A DNA stretch of 22,936 nucleotides from JBKBYG01 sp046313435 (GTDB taxonomy: Bacteria > Pseudomonadota > Alphaproteobacteria > Rickettsiales > Arcanibacteraceae). Position numbers and translations under genes: made by a program. Position 1 is the first letter of the stretch; every line of letters begins with the position of its first letter. Below, piece after piece: positions 16,618 to 22,936 of the stretch. The notes under the pieces were generated by a model. It had not been told where the DNA came from, searched no databases, and was given only the letters and a program-made list of their open reading frames with translations. The stretch spans positions 1-22,936 of the forward strand of contig JBKBYG010000023.1 in the NCBI GenBank assembly GCA_046313435.1. Reading direction: 5' to 3'.

Positions 16618-17130
16618 ATGACTATTATTCTTGAAACTGAAAGATGCAAGCTGAGAGAGTTTGATAATAAAGACACAAGAGTCTTTCAAAAGCTTTATCA
16701 AGATATAAAAGTTAATGAATTTGCAGGTGGACCAAAATCCATTAGTGATATTAAGATTATTTTTAAAGAATATTTAGATAGAAATAATTTGGATTCATAT
16801 AATCAATGGGCTGTTGTTAATAAAATGAATAACAATTTTATCGGAGAAGCTGGCTTGACTGAATTATTTCCCGGCGAAATTGAAATAGGTTTTCGGCTAT
16901 TTCCAAAATATTGGAACAAAGGATTAGCAACAGAAATTTGTTTAGCAATAATTAAATGGGCGTTTGTTAATTTGAAAATAGATTATATAATAGCTGTAAC
17001 AAGGCCTGAGAATATTAAATCACAAGATGTACTACTGAAATTAGGTATGAACTATCTTAAAGATATACATTATAATAACAAAATTTTAAAATATTACAGA
17101 CTTTATAGAAGTAACAAAATAGAAGAGTAA
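16618..17130 (+). CDS. GNAT-family N-acetyltransferase (RimJ/RimL-like)
   Basis: Members use acetyl-CoA to acetylate amino groups, for the RimJ/RimL subgroup often protein N-termini. The 170 residues start with the subgroup hallmark LETERCKLREF and contain the acetyl-CoA pyrophosphate-binding segment YWNKGLATE (about 101-109), preceded by the EIEIGFRLFP strand, and the later NIKSQDVLLKLGM element. The substrate cannot be predicted. The gene is inserted between erpA and dgt, divergent from the first and 5 bases ahead of the second, so it probably shares dgt's transcript. Confidence 0.86.
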   Translation: MTIILETERCKLREFDNKDTRVFQKLYQDIKVNEFAGGPKSISDIKIIFKEYLDRNNLDSYNQWAVVNKMNNNFIGEAGLTELFPGEIEIGFRLFPKYWNKGLATEICLAIIKWAFVNLKIDYIIAVTRPENIKSQDVLLKLGMNYLKDIHYNNKILKYYRLYRSNKIEE

Positions 17131-17135
17131 ATATT

Positions 17136-18278
17136 ATGCAACAATACGCTTGTAAATCTGCAGAATCTAAAGGACGTTTACATCCAGAAAAACCTTGTGA
17201 ATTTCGTGATCCTTTTCAACGGGATCGTGATAGAATAATTCGTTCAGCAGCATTTAGAAGATTAGAATATAAAACCCAAGTATTTATGAATTACGAGGGG
17301 GATCATTATAGAACAAGACTCACACATAGTTTAGAAGTCGCCCAAATCGCTAGAACGCTAAGTAGGAATCTTGGATTAAATGAAGATTTAGCTGAAACTT
17401 TAGCACTTGCTCATGATATTGGTCACCCACCGTTTGGACATGCTGGAGAATATGCACTTGATGCATGCATGAAGAATTATGGTGGTTTTGACCATAATGC
17501 ATATACGCTTAAAATCCTTACTCAACTTGAATCACATTATCCAAAATTCAAAGGTTTAAACTTAACTTGGGAGGTTTTGGAAGGTACAGTTAAACATAAT
17601 GGTCCTATAAAAAACCCTCATAAAACAATTATTGAGTTTAACAAAATATATGATTTACACTTGGATGAATACCCTTCTCTTGAAGCTCAAATTGCGTCAT
17701 TTGCTGATGATATAGCTTACAATAATCATGATATTGAAGACGGTATTAGAGCGAAGTATTTTAAACTTGAAGATCTTTTAGAGTTACCAATTATCTCTAA
17801 TATAATTAATGATCTCTATAAACAATACCCAGAAGCAGAGGATAAATCTATATTATATCAGCTTAATAACCACCTTATTAATCAAATGATTCTTGATTTA
17901 ACTGATACAGTAAAATCTAATATTAACACTAACAATATTCAAAATATAGAAGATATAAGAAATTTGGATAAATCCCTTGTAAATTTCTCACCAAAAATGG
18001 ATGAAGCTGTTAAACAAATTAAAGCCTTTCTTTTTGAAAAAATGTACAGGCATTATAAAGTTAATATTATGAATTTAAAAGCAACAAAAATTATAACAAA
18101 TTTATTTGATGTATATATTAATAACATAAATTGTTTACCCCCTAAATGGTTTAGGCTTATTGATGAGAAAAACGATGTTTCCATTGCAGAAAATGTTACC
18201 GATTTTATAGCCGGAATGACTGATAGATATGCCCAAACAGAATATCATAATCTGGTAAGTTTTAAATCTAATCTTTAA
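17136..18278 (+). CDS. dgt: Deoxyguanosinetriphosphate triphosphohydrolase-like protein
   Basis: Dgt-like enzymes cleave dNTPs to the nucleoside and triphosphate and help control nucleotide pools. The 380 residues show the complete HD metal site: H64 in RLTHSLEVAQ, H93-D94 in LAHDIGHPPFGH, and D191 or D192 in FADDIAYNNHD. The N-terminus (SKGRLHPE, then RDPFQRDRDRI) is that of the alphaproteobacterial dgtP type of about 385 residues, so the gene looks complete. Its stop is 8 bases before the GTG of the argS-like remnant, the same neighbour it normally has in alphaproteobacteria. Confidence 0.94.
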   Translation: MQQYACKSAESKGRLHPEKPCEFRDPFQRDRDRIIRSAAFRRLEYKTQVFMNYEGDHYRTRLTHSLEVAQIARTLSRNLGLNEDLAETLALAHDIGHPPFGHAGEYALDACMKNYGGFDHNAYTLKILTQLESHYPKFKGLNLTWEVLEGTVKHNGPIKNPHKTIIEFNKIYDLHLDEYPSLEAQIASFADDIAYNNHDIEDGIRAKYFKLEDLLELPIISNIINDLYKQYPEAEDKSILYQLNNHLINQMILDLTDTVKSNINTNNIQNIEDIRNLDKSLVNFSPKMDEAVKQIKAFLFEKMYRHYKVNIMNLKATKIITNLFDVYINNINCLPPKWFRLIDEKNDVSIAENVTDFIAGMTDRYAQTEYHNLVSFKSNL

Positions 18279-18286
18279 TCCAAAAA

Positions 18287-18979
18287 GTGAATATATTTTA
18301 TCTGCTTGAGCATGAATTATTAAATATTAATAAATATGATTTTTTATTTGAAATAAAGCCTATTTTTTCAAGTAATAAAATTAAAAGTGATATTAGTATA
18401 AAATATTTTACAAATCCTACTCATCTTAATTTGATTATTGATAAAATAAAAAGACATGATTTTATCAACCGATTAGATATAATAAATGGATATATTAATT
18501 TAGAAATAGATAAAAATTTTTGGATAAAAAATTTAGATTTAAGTTTACCTTCGAGTAAGCCATATTTTGAGTATAGATTTCAAGATAATAGAGACATGTC
18601 GTATGATAATATTTTATTTAAATATCATTATATATTTTCTAAAACCTATATGATACTTAAAAAATATGGCAATGTTAATACATCTTGCCCTTATAAGATT
18701 GATTCATTCATTTCTTCAAATGAACTTGATATGCTGAAACTCCTACAATATTTTTATAAATATATCGAAATATCCATCAGAAAATCTTGCCCGAATATAA
18801 TTTTAAAAAAACTTACAAAAATTGCGGATATATTTTTAATACTTTACTATAAAGAAAATTATGCATCATTTGAACTGTCGGCAAATAATATTCATAAATT
18901 TTATATTGTTCAAAGCATAAATCAATTAATAGATCATATTTTCAAAATGTTTAAACTTACACCTTTAAAGTCTTTCTAA
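18287..18979 (+). pseudogene. argS: Arginyl-tRNA synthetase remnant: N-terminal and DALR domains joined, catalytic core missing
   Basis: This is a 230-residue open frame from a GTG 8 bases after dgt, where argS sits in related genomes. Residues 1 to about 80 resemble the ArgS N-terminal tRNA-binding domain: MNIFYLLEHELL at the start, then HDFINRLDIINGYINLEI, matching the 'IekveiaGPGFINl' end of that domain. From about 105 the chain resumes at the ArgS segment before the anticodon domain (NILFKYHYIFSKTYMILKK against VFYVQYAHARI.SVLRKA) and continues through a recognisable DALR anticodon-binding domain (about 144-230). The roughly 300 residues between, with the HIGH and KMSKS motifs, are absent, so it cannot aminoacylate. 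The frame is intact over 693 bases, so it may still be translated; it could be a decaying gene or a repurposed tRNA-binding protein. A working ArgS must exist elsewhere. Its stop overlaps the convergent kinase gene by 4 bases. Confidence 0.65.
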
Positions 18980-20379
18980 TTAATTTTATCTCGTATCGGC
19001 AGATAAACTGTAAATACACTTCCTACGCCTACAGTACTCTCAATTACAAGTTCTCCACCATGCTTATTTAATATTTGTTTGACTATTGCAAGCCCTAGGC
19101 CTGTACCTCCAACTTTATTATTTCTAATTCTTGAATTATCAACTCTATAAAATCTTTCTGTAAGACGAGAGATATGTTCCTTTTCTATCCCTTCTCCCTG
19201 ATCAATAACTTTTATTTTAATCCATTTTTTTATATCAGTTACAAATTCAGTTGGTTCAATAGCTATTTCAGTAACAACCTTAATCTCACTATTGGAATTG
19301 CCATACTTCATGGCATTACTAAATAAATTCGTAAATACTTGTATTAATTGTGCTTTTTCCCCAATGACATAAGGTAACTCACTTGGATACTGGAAATGAA
19401 AAATAATATTTTTTTCATCCTGCATATATTTCAAATCGTTATAAACAATATTAATAATTTCCTTAACATCAAGTTTTACATCTGGAAGCAAATTATTGTT
19501 CATTTCAAGTTTAGATAAAGAAAGCAATTCATTAACAAGTAAATTAAGTCTTTCTGCTTGTTCAGCTATTATTTTTAAAAATCTCTCTTGAGCCTCTTTA
19601 TCATCCTGAGCTGTAGTCTGTATAATTTCTACAAAGCCTTTAATACTAGCTAGTGGTGTCTTAATTTCATGACTTGCATTGGCAACGAAATCTATGAACA
19701 TTTGCTCTGTTCTTTTAGCATCACTTATATCAGTTACAATTAAAATAATAGCTATGCTTCCAGTATCATATGAAGGAAATTTAGCGATTTTAATCATGTA
19801 GTATTTTTGAAGATTTTCTAAAAACACTTCTACTGATTTGAGTTTTTTATCCAACATTACCCATTTTATATGGTTTAGAAGCATTTCACTTTCAATTACA
19901 TTTTCAATTTTTTGATTAATAATGTTATTACCGAATATTCTCAATGCTTCACTATTTGCACGTGTAACATTATAATTTGAATCCAACATCAGCAAGACAT
20001 CTGGTAGTGTATCAAAAATAATTCGATTCTCTAATATTCTTGATTCAAGCTCTAATTCTTTTTTTTGCCAAGAAGTATTTAAATTATTAATTGCATTAGT
20101 TAAATGTTCAATATTTTTTAAATATTTTAAGCGGGGAAGTTTTGCTTTATCATCGTTAGCTAATCTTCTTACATATTCAGTTAAGTTATAAAGATCATCA
20201 ATATACGGTTTAAATAACATTACTGAAATTATCAGTATAATTGTCATTCCATATAAACAATATATAATTTCTATTTTATTATATATTGCTAATATTGCAA
20301 ATACCATTAAAGGCGCAACTATTGTTAGTAGGGAAATTTTTACAAGAGGAATAATCTTATCCCAGATTTTTTTGTTCAA
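18976..20379 (-). CDS. PhoR-like sensor histidine kinase
   Basis: A 467-residue membrane kinase. Two adjacent membrane segments (about 13-33 and 37-57) with a very short loop leave almost no periplasmic sensor; a coiled linker and a PAS domain (about 118-220) follow. The HisKA box FVANASHEIKTPLASIKGF carries the phospho-acceptor H237. The ATPase domain has the N-box NLFSNAMKYG with N355, the G1 box DQGEG (393-397), the F-box around RLTERFYRVD, and the G2 box GGTGLGLA (424-431), all intact. Domain order fits PhoR-type kinases. The start is a TTG at 20379, overlapping the upstream gene by 23 bases. No response regulator gene is adjacent, so it is an orphan kinase here. Its 3' end overlaps the argS remnant by 4 bases. 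Confidence 0.88.
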   Translation of the reverse strand: MNKKIWDKIIPLVKISLLTIVAPLMVFAILAIYNKIEIIYCLYGMTIILIISVMLFKPYIDDLYNLTEYVRRLANDDKAKLPRLKYLKNIEHLTNAINNLNTSWQKKELELESRILENRIIFDTLPDVLLMLDSNYNVTRANSEALRIFGNNIINQKIENVIESEMLLNHIKWVMLDKKLKSVEVFLENLQKYYMIKIAKFPSYDTGSIAIILIVTDISDAKRTEQMFIDFVANASHEIKTPLASIKGFVEIIQTTAQDDKEAQERFLKIIAEQAERLNLLVNELLSLSKLEMNNNLLPDVKLDVKEIINIVYNDLKYMQDEKNIIFHFQYPSELPYVIGEKAQLIQVFTNLFSNAMKYGNSNSEIKVVTEIAIEPTEFVTDIKKWIKIKVIDQGEGIEKEHISRLTERFYRVDNSRIRNNKVGGTGLGLAIVKQILNKHGGELVIESTVGVGSVFTVYLPIRDKIN

Positions 20380-21403
20380 TTTTTTTCACTTCCAAATTAG
20401 ATTTTTTTAAACTTATCAATAATGTGCTAATAGTTACCAATGCTAAAATTATTGGTATAGTATTAGATTTAATACTTAATATACTAGCTATAAGTAAAAA
20501 AATATTTGCAACAACTATCCGTTTTACAACATTTTTATGCGTCTTACCATTTTTTACGGCTAATTGATAAAAATGCTCAGAATGGGCTTGCCAAATTTTT
20601 TTCCCTTGCAATAATCTTTTAAGTATTGTAATGCCACTATCTGCAATATAATATGCAGGTATAATAATAGCAGTAATAATATGTTTATCTAAAGCTATAT
20701 TATATAATATCCACCCTAATATAAAGCCTAAATTAATACTTCCTATATCTCCGAGAAATATTTTAGCTGGATGCCAGTTCCAATATAAAAAACCTGATAT
20801 TGCAAAAATCATAACAAGATAATCTCCAATAAACCTAGAATTTCTTGCATCCCAAAACAAGCTAAAAATTATCAAAACAGATACAAGTATATGAAGAGAT
20901 TCAGCACCTGTAATTCCATCAATTCCATCCATAAAATTATACAAATTTATGAACCATATTAGAGCAAATAGACTTATCAAACGGTCAAATATCAGAGGAA
21001 TATGTGCACTAAATAATAATTTATCATTAGGTAAGCTGTATAATGCTATAGCTACTGCTACAAATTGCGCAGCAAACCTGTGAAATATATTTAAAGGTTT
21101 TATATCATCTATGAATGATATGACCGACAAAATTAGAATAGAAGTTATTAGGTAATTATTAAATATTGTTGGATAATTTAAAAACTTAGTTAGCCCATAA
21201 TACCCTAATACACTTATTATGATTGCTATCCCCCCTCCTCTTGGTACAGGAATAGTATGGTTGCTTCGATGATTGGGAATATCTAATATTTTTCTGTTAT
21301 TTAAATACGAAATTAAGAATTTAGTGATAAAAAAGGAAGAGAAAAAAGCAATTACTGTAACAGAAAAAAAATATATTAGAGCAGTTAAATGAAATGTATT
21401 CAT
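20357..21403 (-). CDS. WecA/WbpL-like undecaprenyl-phosphate sugar-1-phosphate transferase (MraY family)
   Basis: This family moves a sugar 1-phosphate from a UDP-sugar to undecaprenyl phosphate on the cytoplasmic face of the inner membrane, starting O-antigen or related glycan synthesis. The 348 residues contain about ten membrane segments and the family's catalytic loops: PRGGGIAI (54-61), D99-D100 in FIDDIKPL, NFMDGIDG with N156 and D159, the metal site FLGDIGS with D219, and the loop AHSEHFYQ (273-280), typical of WbpL/WecA rather than MraY (which has HHHxE). It starts 1 base after the radC stop and overlaps the kinase gene by 23 bases. The exact sugar (GlcNAc, FucNAc or QuiNAc) cannot be read from sequence. 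Confidence 0.88.
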   Translation of the reverse strand: MNTFHLTALIYFFSVTVIAFFSSFFITKFLISYLNNRKILDIPNHRSNHTIPVPRGGGIAIIISVLGYYGLTKFLNYPTIFNNYLITSILILSVISFIDDIKPLNIFHRFAAQFVAVAIALYSLPNDKLLFSAHIPLIFDRLISLFALIWFINLYNFMDGIDGITGAESLHILVSVLIIFSLFWDARNSRFIGDYLVMIFAISGFLYWNWHPAKIFLGDIGSINLGFILGWILYNIALDKHIITAIIIPAYYIADSGITILKRLLQGKKIWQAHSEHFYQLAVKNGKTHKNVVKRIVVANIFLLIASILSIKSNTIPIILALVTISTLLISLKKSNLEVKKIEQKNLG

Positions 21404-21404
21404 A

Positions 21405-22079
21405 TCATAGTAATCCGTTAGTTTTAAAACTATAATGGTTTTTATTACTAATAATTACATGGTCATGTAACGAAATTCCTAGCATTTCACCAATTTGCAT
21501 TATTCTTTTTGTAATCTCGATATCAGCTTTTGAAGGTTTGGTATTTCCACTAGGATGATTATGAACTAATATTATAGATGAAGCTTCCAAGTATAATGCT
21601 CTCTTAATTATTTCTCTTGGAAATACAGGCACATAATCTACCGTACCTGCTTCCTGCAGATCATCAGCAATAATCATATTTTTTCTATCTAAATATAACA
21701 CTCGAAACTGTTCAGTTTTAATATGCCCCATTGTCGCTCTGCAGTAATCAATTAAACATTTCCATGATTCGAGAATAGGACTATTTATAACTTCTTCCTT
21801 TATTAACCTTACAGCGCCTTCTTGAATAATTCTGAATGCAGCAATTACTGCTTCTCCTACACCATGGATGTGTTTTAGTGAATCAGAATTTGCTGAAATT
21901 ACTTTTGCGAAACTTCCAAATTTATTTATTAATTCTTTAGCAAGTGGCTTTGTATCCCCTCTTGGTTTTGCAAGAAATAATATTAATTCTAAAACTTCAT
22001 AATCAGGTAATGCTCCTTTAGGAGAGTCAATTAATCTCGTTCTAAGCCTTTGCCTATGACCCTCTTTGAGTTCAACCAT
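21405..22079 (-). CDS. radC: RadC-family JAB/JAMM-domain protein
   Basis: The 224-residue protein has the two-part RadC architecture: an N-terminal helix-hairpin-helix region (about 44-82, with IHGVGEAVIAAFRI) and a C-terminal JAB domain with the metal motif H173-x-H175 followed by D186 in HNHPSGNTKPSKAD. Despite its name a role in recombinational repair is not established; the biochemical activity of the family is unknown. It begins 1 base after the stop of map and ends 1 base before the next start, so the three are almost certainly translated from one message. Confidence 0.93.
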   Translation of the reverse strand: MVELKEGHRQRLRTRLIDSPKGALPDYEVLELILFLAKPRGDTKPLAKELINKFGSFAKVISANSDSLKHIHGVGEAVIAAFRIIQEGAVRLIKEEVINSPILESWKCLIDYCRATMGHIKTEQFRVLYLDRKNMIIADDLQEAGTVDYVPVFPREIIKRALYLEASSIILVHNHPSGNTKPSKADIEITKRIMQIGEMLGISLHDHVIISNKNHYSFKTNGLL

Positions 22080-22080
22080 T

Positions 22081-22869
22081 TCAACTTATTGAATATGGAG
22101 GATGTAAAAGATTTTTAGGTGATAACGTGAATATCTCGTAACCATCTTTAGTAACTCCTAAGGTATGTTCAAACTGGGCTGATAAAGATCTATCTCTTGT
22201 AGTAACGGTCCATCCATCTACTGGGCTTAATTTCGTATCAGGCTTTCCAATATTTATCATAGGTTCAATAGTAAAAAACATTCCTTCCTCTAGAACCATA
22301 CCTGTTCCTGGTTTACCATAATGTAATATATTAGGAGATGTATGAAATATCTTACCAATTCCATGTCCACAATAATCTCTCACCACTGAATAGTTAAATG
22401 ATTCAGCATAGGTTTGTATTGCATGTCCTATATCCCCTAAAGTAGCACCGGGTTTAACTTGTTTAATACCTAGCATCATAGCCTCATATGNNNNNNNNNN
22501 TCTTTTTGCTTTAATTGATGGCTCTCCAACAAAATACATCCGGCTTGTATCTCCATACCATCCATCAACTATGACGGTAACATCAATATTTACAATATCA
22601 CCTGAAACTAATTTTCTTTCATCTGGTATACCATGACATATCACGTGATTTACTGACGTACATATTGACTTTGGGAATCCTCGGTAATTAAGAGGCGCTG
22701 GTATTGCTCCATGTTCAATGATAAAATCATGACATAAATCGTTAAGTTTTGCAGTTGTTACACCAGGTTGTACATATTCAGTAATATAATCTAAAACTTC
22801 TGCAGCTAACCTACCTGCCTTACGCATTGCCTCATATGCTTCTTGTGTGTGGATTGTCACTTTTGACAT
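22081..22869 (-). CDS. map: Type I methionine aminopeptidase (interrupted by an assembly gap)
   Basis: MAP removes the initiator methionine from nascent proteins. All five metal ligands are visible: D96 in NIDVTV, D107 in GDTSR, H169 in CGHGIG, E202 in TIEPM and E234 in QFEHT, plus H79 in NHVICHGIPDE. The ATG at 22869 has GGGA eight to eleven bases upstream. Ten N at 22491-22500 hide about three to four residues between AKR and YEAMM; the frame is kept across them. Compared with E. coli MAP this interval looks one residue short, so the true gap is probably 13 bases rather than 10. It is the first gene of the minus-strand operon map-radC-WecA-like-kinase. Confidence 0.94.
   Translation of the reverse strand: MSKVTIHTQEAYEAMRKAGRLAAEVLDYITEYVQPGVTTAKLNDLCHDFIIEHGAIPAPLNYRGFPKSICTSVNHVICHGIPDERKLVSGDIVNIDVTVIVDGWYGDTSRMYFVGEPSIKAKRXXXXYEAMMLGIKQVKPGATLGDIGHAIQTYAESFNYSVVRDYCGHGIGKIFHTSPNILHYGKPGTGMVLEEGMFFTIEPMINIGKPDTKLSPVDGWTVTTRDRSLSAQFEHTLGVTKDGYEIFTLSPKNLLHPPYSIS
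22491..22500. other. Assembly gap of ten N inside map
   Basis: Ten unresolved bases. A run of exactly ten is a common placeholder, so its length should not be trusted. The last hidden codon reads NCA; ACA (Thr) would fit the family, as MAP proteins have Thr at this place. Confidence 0.95.
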
Positions 22870-22936
22870 TTTATTCCCATCAATTAAAAAATTTATAAAA
22901 AATAATATCTAGCAATTTTAGCATTATTAGTCTAGA

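Noticed and set aside
1..22936. CRISPR array, transposase, integrase, prophage, toxin-antitoxin or restriction genes
   Set aside because: None seen on either strand; every sizeable non-shadow frame is accounted for by the listed genes.

Overview
The window looks like a chromosomal segment of an obligate intracellular alphaproteobacterium, most probably Rickettsiales or a close relative. I infer this from strongly AT-rich DNA, short spacers, alphaproteobacterial gene neighbourhoods (erpA divergent from dgt with an argS-like gene behind it; an alphaproteobacterial-type addB) and two large ankyrin-repeat proteins of the kind used as host-directed effectors. I cannot assign a genus without a search.

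Layout, left to right. (1) 1-5066, plus strand: a tight housekeeping run uvrC (5'-truncated by the window edge), pgsA, murA, hslO and a lone mnhE, with gaps of 43, 5 and 1 bases and one 11-base overlap. It covers nucleotide excision repair, phosphatidylglycerol synthesis, peptidoglycan precursor synthesis, a redox chaperone and a cation/proton antiporter subunit. (2) 5097-6318: an ankyrin gene with its own good promoter; the protein joins ankyrin repeats, an F-box-like segment and a Gly/Ala-rich hydrophobic tail. (3) 6375-8530: tsaB (minus) and a phosphomannomutase/phosphoglucomutase (plus), divergent from a 98-base spacer with plausible overlapping promoters. (4) 8553-13247: a polytopic membrane protein fused to a spermidine-synthase-like domain, then addB without addA next to it. 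(5) 13248-13666: a 419-base gene-free stretch with palindromic repeats and a fossil copy of the 3' end of erpA. (6) 13667-16186: a second, 839-residue ankyrin protein with a basic nuclear-localisation-like patch and coiled coil, bounded by direct repeats of the erpA 3' end. (7) 16197-18979: erpA (minus), then a GNAT acetyltransferase, dgt and a 230-residue ORF that I read as argS with its whole catalytic core deleted. (8) 18976-22869, minus strand: an operon map-radC-(WecA-like phosphoglycosyltransferase)-(PhoR-like histidine kinase), convergent with the argS remnant.

The two observations most worth following are the argS remnant, which keeps the N-terminal and anticodon-binding domains but no HIGH/KMSKS core, and the duplicated erpA 3' end flanking the second ankyrin gene, which looks like the scar of an insertion at the end of erpA. 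I see no complete new defence or mobile system, no rRNA, tRNA, CRISPR array, integrase or transposase. A run of ten N lies inside map.
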